A DNA stretch of 64,000 bases. Origin: Fibrobacter sp. UWB10 (GTDB taxonomy: Bacteria > Fibrobacterota > Fibrobacteria > Fibrobacterales > Fibrobacteraceae). The position numbers were made by a program, and so were the translations under genes. Shown here in pieces: positions 45,101-52,526 of the stretch. The stretch is taken from NCBI RefSeq assembly GCF_900182935.1, contig NZ_FXUE01000003.1:310001-374000 (forward strand), written 5' to 3'. How positions within the stretch are numbered: the first letter of the stretch is position 1; the number at the start of each line of letters is the position of its first letter. The notes beneath the pieces are model-generated. The model was not told the DNA's origin, did no database searches, and saw nothing but the letters and a program-made list of their open reading frames with translations.

Positions 45101-48100
45101 ACCTTCAACGTGTTGCACAACAAGGCGGCGGTGTCGCTTTCCGGTGGCCTTGGCAACGACACGTTCAATGTCGCCATGTTCCAGGAAAAGCATGAAGACG
45201 AAACCACGTCGATTGTCGAGAACGGCCCGGTCACGCTGATTGGCGGAGCGGGTATCGACAAGATGAGCATCGCCGGAAGCGAAGGGGACGACACCTTTGT
45301 GATTTCCCATGGGCGGATTTTCGGCGAGGGGATCGATGTGCAGACGGTGAGCATCGAGGACAAGAATGTCTACGGTGGCGACGGCGACGATTCCTTCTAT
45401 GTGCTTGATTCTGAAACGAAGGAAATAACGAAGCTCTACGGCAACAAGGGCAACGACAGCTTCTACAACGGGGGCGTGGGTTCCGCCGACATGCCCGCGT
45501 TCCTGACGGCGACCGCGGTGGATTCCGGAGCCATCAATGTCGTGTTCGTGAACGCGAACGACACGACGAAGGTGCTTGACACGCCTACGGCCGTATTGCC
45601 CGAAAACGGAAATGCGGTTGATGCCTACAGGGTGAAACTTGATAGGGCTCCCAAGGCGGGCGAGACCGTTACGGTGACGGTGTTCGCTCCCGGGGCGACC
45701 ACGGAAGCGCATGGACGCGGCGACCGCGAAATCTGGCTTGTGGACGGAAGCGGAAATCTTTGCAAGTCTCTCTCGTTCAAGTTCGCCGCCACGGCGACGG
45801 GCGACGGCGTTGTCGCTTGGAATTCCCCGCAGTTGGTAAAGGTGAAGGCCATAGGCGATGCGGTACGCGAAGGGGACGACTACTTCTCGCTGCTGCACAA
45901 TGTGTCGCTGACCGCGACACAGACGAATGTCGAAGCGTCCGTGGTGAAAACCTGCAAGAACGCACTGGTGTTCCTTGACGAACCCGGTACGCAAACGACC
46001 GTTGACAACAAGTTCTCGGTAACGCAGGAAGTCGTTGTGACTGCCTCCACTGGGAATGAAGTCGCTGTGGATAACCTTTCATTGCCTCCCGCTACGAGCG
46101 GGATAAGTGCCTGGTATATGCAGGACGGGGCACCCGTCTTCATTGATGCGGGGAGATTGTCCATCGATGAAGATGTGCTGAAAATAAATATAAATTCTCT
46201 GGGATTGACGCCCGGCACGAGGATTTATTTCAACTACCAGCATAGCGAAGTCTTGCTGGATGACGAAAGCATTGTCCAGATGGCCTACAGTACCGAGGGC
46301 ATGACCGATATGCTTGAATTTACGTCTGCGGATGATGGGACGAAAAATTCCGTATGTGCCGAGAGTCTGCTTGGAACCATAGACGCGGACAATGCAAGGT
46401 ATGTCTACAGGACTGCGGGCACCCAGATAATTATCCTTGACAAGGTCTCGCTCAAGCCGGTTTCCCTCAAGGGGAATGTATCATTCCAGCCGGTGGACGG
46501 CTCTATCGTTTACCCGCAGGTGACGATTTATGACGAGGAGAATTCCTTCCAGAATGTCTCCAAGGAAGAAATCGCGCAGCACATGCAGGACAACACGATT
46601 GAAAACATCAAGGGCGCCCTGTACGAAGACGGCATGGGCAAGGAGTTCAGCCTTGGCGATGTCGGCCCCGCGATGCTCCGTTACGGTACTTCGACGACGC
46701 CGACAACCAACGACGAGAAAAATGCGGCATCCGCCGAAGACCTTGCCGCCTGGGCCGCGGCTGCCCAGGCCGCAGCGCAATTTGACGAGAGCCAGAGCGT
46801 GGACCGTGTTTTCACCAACAACATGGGAAATGCCAAGGCGGGCGTAAAGAACGACCTTCAGGCTTTGGAATCTGTCGGGACCATCGACCAGTCCGTGATT
46901 CCGGTGGCGGGCGGTTCGCCGGTTATTCTCAATTCCCTGCCCGATGTGCAAAAACAGGCCGACACGGAATGGTTCAATTCGGACTCCGAGTCGCTCCGCT
47001 TTACCCATAAGGACCTGGCGGCAACCGACGAGAACCGTATCAACACCGGCAACATGGAATACGGGGAATACAACCTGGGTACGGGCGCGGACACGGTGGA
47101 TATCTACAAGTCCATCTACCGCGAGGACGGATTCCAGACCTTTACCGTGATGAACAGCGGCGAAGGTGGCGACACGATTAATGTCCATAGCTACCAGGAT
47201 GGCGAAGACGACCAGCTGGTGATCAACGCTGGCGAGGGCAACGACACCGTGGCTGCTACCGGTGCGAATGTGATCAAGGAAGGCCTTATCGTGTTTGGTG
47301 GCCTTGGTGATGACTCCATTGACATAGACAGCGACAGTTCCCTTGTCTTCGGCGACCGTGGCCAGGTGCTGTACCACGACGATGACGGCAACGTGGTGAC
47401 CCGCCTCGGCGACGACAGGACCGGTACACCCGGCGTTGATGAGGAAGATGAAGAATGGAATGCTGGCGGTTCCGACTATGCGACAGGCAAGAACAAGGAT
47501 TCCGAAGCCTACTGGCAGACCGACGGTGTTCGCCGCGGCCCGAGCATTGCCCGCACGGTGACTGAGAACCAGGGTGGAAACGATGTGATAACCCTTGCCG
47601 ACGGCAGGAATGTCGTTTTCGGAGGAGTGAACGCAACACGAACCGTTCCTGCGGATGCTAGCGAGCATGAGAACGAGAATGAAGTCATTTCGACTGGCAA
47701 TGGCAACGACCTTGTATTCGGCGATGACGGCTATGCCACCTTCGGAGGGCATGCCTCTATTGCCGAAGCCCTCGGGCAGGATAACGCTCCCGAAGTTCGC
47801 ACCGAGGCGACCCTCAGTTTCAACTTCCAGGGAGCTTCGCAGACTGGGCTTGATTCTGCCGCCGTGGCGGGTGCCCTGAATGCGACCCATGGCGACGACT
47901 ACCGCAGCGCCAACTGGAACAACGTGGGCGGGAACCTTGCGGGCACCTACGGCAACGACGACCGCGAGGTGGTGCGCTTTGACGACGGCACCCGCGCAAG
48001 CGCCGTGAGCGTGAGCTACGGTGGCATCGAGAGCCACCGCAATACGGACACCGACAACCGTATCAACCTGCAGGCCTACGGCCACAACTTCGCGAACGCC

Positions 48101-50668
48101 TCTACCGACGCGGATGCGGCGCTGATGAACGCGGGCCTCATGACCACGGCCCCGAACGCCCAGTGCGACAACAGGCTCGAAGTCGTGGTGGATGGCCTTG
48201 CCCAGTACTTTACGGAATACAGGGTGGTGGTCTATCTGGATATACCGGATTCCCATTCCGCGTACGAGCACAGCGTCCGCAAGGTGAGCCTGTATGTGGG
48301 CGACTCCAGTGCTGCCCTGCAGAGCTTCTATGTGGACGATGCCGAAGGCGAAAATTTTGACGGCGGCTACGAACGGGCCACAGCCACGACGGCATCCGCG
48401 GCAACCTACGCGAACTACGCCGTGTTCACGGTGTCTGCGGCCAATTTTGCCGACAACTTCCGCGTGGTTATCGAGGACGCGTTCCCCGACCAGCACCCCA
48501 ACGGCAAGAACTTGCCGGGCATTGCGGCCATACAGGTGCGCGGCGACCTGCATGCGCAGGATGTGGCCGTGTCTACGCAGCTGAACCTCGGCGGTGACGA
48601 TACCGTCTCGACGGGTGGCGGCGACGACATCGTCGTGGGCGGTGCCGGTAGCGACTACATGGCGACCTTCGGCGAACTTGCGGGCGGCATACGTGACAAC
48701 GACCTTGTGTTCGGCGATAGCGCCGAGGTGCGTTTCGAGGACCGCCTAGGCACTGGCGATACCATGGTGTCGTCTGCCCGTAGCCTTGACCCTGACGCGG
48801 ACGACCTTGTGCAGGGAGTCTCGTTCGACGACCGTATCGTGACGGGTGACGGCAACGACACCGTTGTGGGCGGTCTCGGTGGCGACAAGATTCTTGCGGG
48901 TAGCCAGTTCGAACTCACGCAGCTGGGCATCGCGCAGGCGTTCTATGGTGACGAGGCTACGGTGGAAAGCCTTGACGCCGCGAACGGCCCTGCCGCCATC
49001 CGCGACCTGGAACAGCTCAAGGATACGACGGTGGAAGGCCGCAAGGTGCTGAGCGTCAACTTCACGACCCGCGACGCGGGCGATTCTACCACGGCCTCGG
49101 GCCATGCGGGCGTGGTTCACGATACGGGCTGGAACAACCTCTACCTGTACAACGGCCACCTGTACACGCACGAGGGTAACGAGAACTCGACTACGCCCGT
49201 GCTGCGCTACAGCGACGGCGGCACGGTCACAGACAGTTCCGTCGGCATATCCCTGACATCGTACGATTCGGGAACGACTGACCAGGGCCAGAACGGGAGC
49301 CTCGTGTTCCGCACCTCTACGGAGCTTGACGGCGACACGGCCAACAGCCGCCTGTTCGCGGGCTACACGGCCGCCCAGCAACAGCAGGACATCCATGTTT
49401 CGCTCACGAACCTTTCTTCGTTCCGTGGCGCGGGCGGGACCTGCGATGTGTATGTGTACCTGGGTGCTGACGACTCCGACACGGACGCCCACAGCCACAT
49501 CTACGAAATCCAGGGTTCCGAGGATGGTAGCCGCTACCTGAACGACTGGAAGGGTCACGCCTTTGACGGCGACTATCGCGAGGCGACCTGTAGGAACCGT
49601 AGCGATGCGCTCGCGAACCTTGCCGTGGGAGCCACCCCCATGGTGGAACTCATCGGCAACTACGTCGTGTTCCACGGTGTTGCGGGCGATACCTTCGACC
49701 TGTATATCCGCAACCTGCACACGGAAGGCGGCCAGTGGCCTATGAACATGCCGGTGATTGCGGCCATCCAGGTGGTGGCGGGCTCGGGCAGGGCCGATGC
49801 CGCCGTGGGTGGCGACCATGACCGCGACCTCGTATTTGGCGACAGCGCTGCGCTCACCTTCGACATGGATGTGCCGTATGCTGCCGGGGAAGACCTCGCG
49901 GACTTCGCGAACATCAACCGGGTGAACGGGGCTTCTTCTGTGGCGCTTGACGATGGCCTCTATGCCCTCGGTGCCGATGATGCCATTTACACGGGCATGG
50001 ACCGCGACGTGGTGGTGGCGGGCGAAGGGCTCGATACGGTGACACTCGGCTCGGGCGACGATGTCGCCCTTGGCGACAACGCCTCGCTGGTGCTGGAGCA
50101 CAACAACCCCGTGGGCGTGTTCCGCCCCGATGTGGAAACTGTGCTCGAAAGCAACAACTACCAGGCCGACACTGCGGCATACCTGGGTTCGCCCACGGTG
50201 GATGCCGGGGATATCCAGGACAAGTTCGAGGATGGCGATGTGCCGGGAGTGACGCTCGAAGCGTCTGCAAACGGCGGCACGGATACATTCACCGATGCGA
50301 CCGACAAGGACTGGACCGTGCAGCAGGAAGTGACTCCGGGCACGATTTCGCGCACGATTGACATTTCTTCGGGTGCGCAGGTGATTACCTTTGCCGAGGG
50401 AGAAACGGTGCTGCTGGTAAGCGACACCTGGCCCGGCAAGGACAATCCGTGGTGGAATCCGAACATCGTGTTGATTTCTGATGGTCTGGGCCATAGCGTC
50501 CCCGCCCTTGCATGGGAGTGGGACGTGAACGGCACAACTATGACGGCCTCGACGCAGGAAGGCTACTACTTCACCGTAGATATTCCCGACACTCCCAATG
50601 GCGATAACCGCTACGAAATTCGCGTGACCGCACTCGCCGCAGGCACCGCCGTCATTTCTATCGGGTAG
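36110..50668 (+). CDS. Giant LEPR-motif, RTX-repeat surface/secreted protein (4,852 aa)
   Basis: The N-terminus has no signal peptide but a LEPRWMMDG motif (residues 19-27), close to the LEPR-xLL motif at the start of many giant bacterial exoproteins. Residues ~30-2,380 are Ser/Asn-rich, repeat-poor, adhesin-like. RTX-type calcium-binding nonapeptides (GGxGxDxI/L) cluster at ~2,390-2,560 and ~2,670-2,830 (GGQGNDILDGGAGNDIVFGDDG), and again beyond 3,650, often ending in VFGD. Two related ~220-residue jelly-roll-like domains lie near 3,900 and 4,310. Expected export is type I through a TolC channel, with calcium-driven folding outside. Base composition changes sharply near 44.5 kb. CGGAG precedes the ATG. 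Single uninterrupted frame. Confidence 0.85.
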   Translation: MAKKNPNDKNLNNYKIEALEPRWMMDGNQWGSEILSSGYDVVESASASYEKWESTKIDTVTLKDENSGEMSFASIKDFLDNENILETGMNWVKDRVGAAWNRVLADNNLDSTSVVSAADVFDELDGTLNDKDGWQFTISCGTNDFTVSATFNKYYEVPDDTFLIADLKNFAGVDLKLIPLDSEKALHVTGSFSCKFDGQESVSYTTKPNLNAEIAFKQIISNQVDLEDLEDDYGLEQNPSYYGTQGNAFNYISVADSPNDDVSDYSAKVGMNLGSVSQKVTKTHSGDLNFYTGIVNDSTTQILKGPNEENLFSNVYVKLIYDESQRVWKWNDNVIAALENFDMGLVLRKLSDLSQWLQLNSTATSENPTPLLYDSFNGILNQNASENACLPKLLSEVIEKAPSTLVGLYQCAQKFSYTFLTYDSTSKKLVIPFRLKLQMPGSTDQTQLVDAEIETVVSLATKALTDRGFVVRDNKSLDLTTKNIILSFDLVVDLGDVSSSKVSKDSKIVEFLNENAFENTFGTNCVIADNGLGFAFPDSSTYKAKDDVQGIYFTVSTTPKDAYAYSDAYITFNSDFLAAVNEDEEIELILKKNGDSDVKQSFCFHASGSIEELASAIQAELATNEKYLEHKKATVRYVGNYLIITNLAKDFYVASLEVDDEKATINESSTQPVFVEVSKKMPIAIPSAGTITLSISGVDDVVISPNFSGAKNEEDVVRVLNQCLNDLQGNDKKFVAELRDGKVAFRTTGAYCASSFTVSGSNLSEIGFVQNLTSNNSCLEIIVERDNDNKEFKANVNFDDWWLSSEGLSQRTVGNLLSKICGTSFVGDQETVSDVLSFDENTLKIAGTNSYTIKSIKNCNGFSLASLLGIAGENTADVPADFTVDVWKLDAEESILYKNFELSFEQTLTGNAEIDANLGLIRSQFKKDNVNLEHTITLSINAEPGANESFELPDYRLNATQEIINKKFDEVVSSYNNLCSLASNLSLNPITLSSLETFFQLINTIEQFQSSIYDFKQIVDNSWNNLNSIKYKSYTSAIQSLAQSYNGFVTDFENVCQCIECINVDSFKQILANPVGSNQSLNLTNLSNLLEELEGIIEDINSLDVSTILNDVKTSLLSVVQTIKSDYEQGASVIVSKTQGGTLVLEEVDSCKLGSISLRDLSSVEELVSDNVSSLSNGVLANQNVLDAWSVTSAHDVLNLLGNEFGEKFLGKPKIGETSTTFDGLVSESLLSSKIPFIDHSFIELAGLDTKLYELYNLMNKAESLTLQDFVEQLSARTGIGCVLSMIESNETYAVVLNFGWSYAIMDKKITLGNLGGPSSFIGGGIDVTLNGHLNFNLQAKVVYSNGNVSIVFDQTNPLVDASFTIAQNPLSGKINVNIDGEQSLSLLEITGGSYIDVEASCKFGFGTNTFFECKEASLKVDGLLNLSLLGADAGSIEIGSSYGNNSINLLNLGDLSSLTPQLIYLSETDEEADTIKGNSPIYVDLHKLDISLSRFNLFDNLALVGDGLSQLLRKAISGLNSEVLRDSMRNVPFIGDRIIAAADCLTRLDSDFVEPLRKFLNSTRNVDEVVIAEKLYDILSQYNLFATELDRPLANLENGATETWADKQFTHCYNGIQYYKNEDEAGWRLRLGGQYELDRNADFDLGFPGLGLRSEGGLKITLGWMLDIGFGVNKNTGAFILLSNGKEFWSGEGENKTLNRSTSGVDYEENKEGLTNHVGDDLKVWITVSTNDGFEIDGSLGFLQMTATGHNFTGASAYLGVDLNDGRNDKTVDAETDGKDDYGKDSVINIYSLASELSVEANLLASVNIDGLELELGIGDGSSAFPKLTAELNLDWSASIGGGENNGLKLLSLSNPTFDAGSFISNTFGSVVKRIQSVIGPIQPLIDFLQAEIPVLNKLPAGKIRITVLDLIKMYGSKNDMDFGFLDDIIAINRIVKLFNEGSNNNLSNDLLLKLPDLILYEDADGYDSSNGDRRKRSDANISSINFLNGFSDNLDSYIQTLRETFTLSSATNTFDWGNYQSKFNDIMSGLNGVINENPRASSSASASFSTSGGGGFAFPILTNPLTEIVGLFLGRESTLVTYDMSPLKFDFDWKNSYPIVGPLCADIGFNFGACIDLEFGYDTHGLRRWRESDYKNYAALIDGFYIADWNDDGKDLAEVVFHSGITAGASIAGRAGVNVGLNLDVNLDFKDPNNDGKIRLGEMADMLKTNPIMIFDASADIEVEAYAYLDYFFGRKKWTLWSSDAFELFDTASKKSNTPTLVSDNGDYLVVNVGDFAAGRNSGNLSDGDDVVTIEFTGAKKFKVSWGNYSSEEISLDKDSSNPKKGICVYAGKGRDTITIKSSKDVNVSADVVVYGGDGEDLIDASGLSLAADGNAILIGNGSLDVIKGAGGLGNNFIFGEIARFVKDDDKVKLAEAYPDVASAETNVLFGGAGKNFIFGGAGSDILYAGDFAETTNYLFGDGGRIEYNEDNLLEVSRYDLFDEGGDDLIYGSVNDDKLYGGAGTDWIEGLEGDDEIYGGQGNDILIGGNGTDKIYGYDGADVIFGDTPAEPNMVIAGAGDTVGILPYDYLSSDYYDSKSSHPLFSSAGLVLTTPQQHFVNLPFEKIKSIVYSGEQINVNKLTVLSKILGLNEEELKTNDSYDTTKIESAILSKLSKVQDNEGLSNSTDYIYGGNGSDIIFGDDGADGASASGGNDVIEGGADNDFIDGDAGDDRITGGSGEDVIYGGQGNDILDGGAGNDIVFGDDGINGFATDQKGTSDLFAYQEDSEARKNQGLVFGDTINSFVNNFGIKADAKSNTSGGADTIIAGNGSDIVDGQSGDDSYIVNMMGGGNRAYTNVMDSGENDASDSLTINGTVNADEFLIRASDLGLGMVASLPEIQTDPNSPASRTQIERVNFWNVGVEKTGVENLAVNAGAGDDKISIDGTLSTISIDAGAGNDMVTVGQMFDSKRTTDANLSNVQPKDVFGTTETTQGYLSNGVEHATSIVGGEGNDTFNVLHNKAAVSLSGGLGNDTFNVAMFQEKHEDETTSIVENGPVTLIGGAGIDKMSIAGSEGDDTFVISHGRIFGEGIDVQTVSIEDKNVYGGDGDDSFYVLDSETKEITKLYGNKGNDSFYNGGVGSADMPAFLTATAVDSGAINVVFVNANDTTKVLDTPTAVLPENGNAVDAYRVKLDRAPKAGETVTVTVFAPGATTEAHGRGDREIWLVDGSGNLCKSLSFKFAATATGDGVVAWNSPQLVKVKAIGDAVREGDDYFSLLHNVSLTATQTNVEASVVKTCKNALVFLDEPGTQTTVDNKFSVTQEVVVTASTGNEVAVDNLSLPPATSGISAWYMQDGAPVFIDAGRLSIDEDVLKININSLGLTPGTRIYFNYQHSEVLLDDESIVQMAYSTEGMTDMLEFTSADDGTKNSVCAESLLGTIDADNARYVYRTAGTQIIILDKVSLKPVSLKGNVSFQPVDGSIVYPQVTIYDEENSFQNVSKEEIAQHMQDNTIENIKGALYEDGMGKEFSLGDVGPAMLRYGTSTTPTTNDEKNAASAEDLAAWAAAAQAAAQFDESQSVDRVFTNNMGNAKAGVKNDLQALESVGTIDQSVIPVAGGSPVILNSLPDVQKQADTEWFNSDSESLRFTHKDLAATDENRINTGNMEYGEYNLGTGADTVDIYKSIYREDGFQTFTVMNSGEGGDTINVHSYQDGEDDQLVINAGEGNDTVAATGANVIKEGLIVFGGLGDDSIDIDSDSSLVFGDRGQVLYHDDDGNVVTRLGDDRTGTPGVDEEDEEWNAGGSDYATGKNKDSEAYWQTDGVRRGPSIARTVTENQGGNDVITLADGRNVVFGGVNATRTVPADASEHENENEVISTGNGNDLVFGDDGYATFGGHASIAEALGQDNAPEVRTEATLSFNFQGASQTGLDSAAVAGALNATHGDDYRSANWNNVGGNLAGTYGNDDREVVRFDDGTRASAVSVSYGGIESHRNTDTDNRINLQAYGHNFANASTDADAALMNAGLMTTAPNAQCDNRLEVVVDGLAQYFTEYRVVVYLDIPDSHSAYEHSVRKVSLYVGDSSAALQSFYVDDAEGENFDGGYERATATTASAATYANYAVFTVSAANFADNFRVVIEDAFPDQHPNGKNLPGIAAIQVRGDLHAQDVAVSTQLNLGGDDTVSTGGGDDIVVGGAGSDYMATFGELAGGIRDNDLVFGDSAEVRFEDRLGTGDTMVSSARSLDPDADDLVQGVSFDDRIVTGDGNDTVVGGLGGDKILAGSQFELTQLGIAQAFYGDEATVESLDAANGPAAIRDLEQLKDTTVEGRKVLSVNFTTRDAGDSTTASGHAGVVHDTGWNNLYLYNGHLYTHEGNENSTTPVLRYSDGGTVTDSSVGISLTSYDSGTTDQGQNGSLVFRTSTELDGDTANSRLFAGYTAAQQQQDIHVSLTNLSSFRGAGGTCDVYVYLGADDSDTDAHSHIYEIQGSEDGSRYLNDWKGHAFDGDYREATCRNRSDALANLAVGATPMVELIGNYVVFHGVAGDTFDLYIRNLHTEGGQWPMNMPVIAAIQVVAGSGRADAAVGGDHDRDLVFGDSAALTFDMDVPYAAGEDLADFANINRVNGASSVALDDGLYALGADDAIYTGMDRDVVVAGEGLDTVTLGSGDDVALGDNASLVLEHNNPVGVFRPDVETVLESNNYQADTAAYLGSPTVDAGDIQDKFEDGDVPGVTLEASANGGTDTFTDATDKDWTVQQEVTPGTISRTIDISSGAQVITFAEGETVLLVSDTWPGKDNPWWNPNIVLISDGLGHSVPALAWEWDVNGTTMTASTQEGYYFTVDIPDTPNGDNRYEIRVTALAAGTAVISIG

Positions 50669-50691
50669 TTTTTACTAATTTTGGAGCGCAA

Positions 50692-51936
50692 ATGCATATG
50701 AAGAAATTGGTAATAAAAGACATCGGTCCGATACAAAGTGTTTCTTTGGACTTGAAAAAGATAAACGTCGTAATTGGTCCACAGAGTGCAGGAAAAAGCT
50801 GCATTTTGAAAATAGCCTGTTTCTGTGCCTGGGCAGAAAAACGCATCTTGCTGGAACAGGGGAAAAATGGCTTTGCAAACTTTAGCTATGTCATTGATAA
50901 TCTAATCGTATTCCATAAACTGGATGGTTATATCCGTTATGGAAGTCTTATTGAATATAAATCCGATTATGTTCATTTTATTTGCGATTTCAGTAAATCG
51001 ACATTTGACTTGACTATATTTGAAGGTTGTTGGCGATACAAGCGAAGTAAGATTTCTTATATACCCTCGGAAAGAAATCTTGTTGCGGCTATTCCCAACT
51101 GGTTTGAGGTAAAGTTCGATAATACGAATATCCGAAACTTTATCGCAGACTGGAATGGTGTCAGGGGCATGTATAGTCCTGGCAATATGCTTGATATTTT
51201 AGATTTGAATGTCAAATACTACTATGATGCGGAAGCATCTAGGGATTATGTCTTGCTTGGTGATGGGAACAAGGTTAACTTGACGAATGCATCTAGTGGA
51301 TTGCAGTCCGTTATCCCAATGTGGGCTTACCTGAAGTTCCTTTTTGATGAACAGTATTCTGCCAAGTTGCCTTCCAATATCGTAAGTGATAGTGAAAACG
51401 AATCGGTGCTTTTCCATATATACGAAAAACGCTACAAAAAATCCCTGGAAGTGCTTGCAAGTGAAGACGATCGATATTTTGGAAAAGTCGGTCGCTTGAC
51501 ATTGCCCTTTAAGTCTCAAAAAGACTATAAGGAATGTTTGAAACTATACGAGAACTTTACTCGAACTGCGTATTCGGATATATACCTGGAAGAACCCGAG
51601 CAGAATCTATTCCCGCTTACGCAGGTTGAACTTGTGCAAAGTCTTCTGAAAAATGCTTCGATGCATTCTGACGGATTGTTTATTGCGACGCACAGTCCCT
51701 ACCTTTTATATGCGATTAACAATTATATGCTTGGATATATTGTTCGCGACAGATTGCAGGATGATGACCGAAAGGATTGTTTTGTAGATCCCCAAAATGT
51801 AGCTGCATGGGAATTACGTGATGGGACTGTAACCCCGCTACAAGATGAAGATGGACTCATTCGAGGCAATTACTTTGACCGCGTAATGAAGCGTGTGATG
51901 AACGAATTTTCCAACTATGCCGCATACTATGGCTAA
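50692..51936 (+). CDS. AAA/ABC-type ATPase (OLD-like), first gene of a two-gene module
   Basis: 414 residues. Walker A GPQSAGKSC (about 27-35); an SSGLQSVIPMWAYL signature-like helix; Walker B YSDIYLEEPEQNLFP with catalytic Glu; and an IATHSPYLLYA switch histidine. This is the order of the AAA_15/AAA_21 type found in defence ATPases such as PtuA, AriA and OLD. No TOPRIM domain follows. GGAG lies upstream. The next gene overlaps it by 20 bases. AT-rich between two GC-rich blocks. Confidence 0.8.
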   Translation: MHMKKLVIKDIGPIQSVSLDLKKINVVIGPQSAGKSCILKIACFCAWAEKRILLEQGKNGFANFSYVIDNLIVFHKLDGYIRYGSLIEYKSDYVHFICDFSKSTFDLTIFEGCWRYKRSKISYIPSERNLVAAIPNWFEVKFDNTNIRNFIADWNGVRGMYSPGNMLDILDLNVKYYYDAEASRDYVLLGDGNKVNLTNASSGLQSVIPMWAYLKFLFDEQYSAKLPSNIVSDSENESVLFHIYEKRYKKSLEVLASEDDRYFGKVGRLTLPFKSQKDYKECLKLYENFTRTAYSDIYLEEPEQNLFPLTQVELVQSLLKNASMHSDGLFIATHSPYLLYAINNYMLGYIVRDRLQDDDRKDCFVDPQNVAAWELRDGTVTPLQDEDGLIRGNYFDRVMKRVMNEFSNYAAYYG

Positions 51937-52519
51937 CATTGTTGATAAATTTGAACACGCCCACGAATATCAAAATGACGTGTGGGTCGCCGATTATACG
52001 GAACGGACGCGTTTCGAACCGGAGAGCGCAAAAAAGGGTGTCTGCGTCTCGGAATCCGAGTTTGACGATATAAAGTCATTCCATTTGCAGAATCCCAAAC
52101 ATGTTGTAATCTATGGTGTTAATTTTGAAGAGCATCCACATTTCTTTCCTAAAAAAAAGAAGAATTGCGAATGCCTTTTCAAACCGAGAGATGTTGTCGA
52201 TGGTGGATTTTTACTTCTTTGTGAATTGAAGTATTGTAGAGCCCATAACATTGAGGAAAATGTCGATAAGGCTTACGAACAGCTTAAGTCAACCTGGTCG
52301 CTTTTGGAAAGCCGGCAAATCTTCGATAGAAACCACTGCAAGAGTTTTCTCAATATATCTGTTCCAGACCATAGCGATAAATCGCCTTTCAGGTCCTTCA
52401 CGGCAAGCCAGGATGAAGAACTGAAGTGGCTGAAGAAATATAAGATAAATTTGCTTGGCGAGAAAGACCTTTTGATTCTTGATAAGGGCGTTGTCAGAAT
52501 CCCGGAAACGGAAATATAG
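51917..52519 (+). CDS. Unknown protein with nuclease-like ELK motif, partner of the ATPase
   Basis: 200 residues (or 196 from the ATG at 51929; neither start has a clear ribosome site, suggesting coupling to the ATPase gene). A strand DVVDGGFLLLCELKYCRAHNIEENVDKAYEQLKSTWSLL resembles the D...ExK of PD-(D/E)xK nucleases followed by a Q/K helix. Four cysteines are present, two in the NCECLF and KYCRA segments. No family recognised. It ends seven bases before the convergent tolC-like gene. Confidence 0.5.
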   Translation: MPHTMANIVDKFEHAHEYQNDVWVADYTERTRFEPESAKKGVCVSESEFDDIKSFHLQNPKHVVIYGVNFEEHPHFFPKKKKNCECLFKPRDVVDGGFLLLCELKYCRAHNIEENVDKAYEQLKSTWSLLESRQIFDRNHCKSFLNISVPDHSDKSPFRSFTASQDEELKWLKKYKINLLGEKDLLILDKGVVRIPETEI

Positions 52520-52526
52520 ACTAGCC

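Noticed and set aside
46481-48553. Long minus-strand frames (690 and 582 codons) opposite the giant gene's GC-rich half
   Set aside because: The plus frame carries clear RTX repeats throughout. The antisense translations are His/Val/Arg-rich shadows typical of GC-rich genes.
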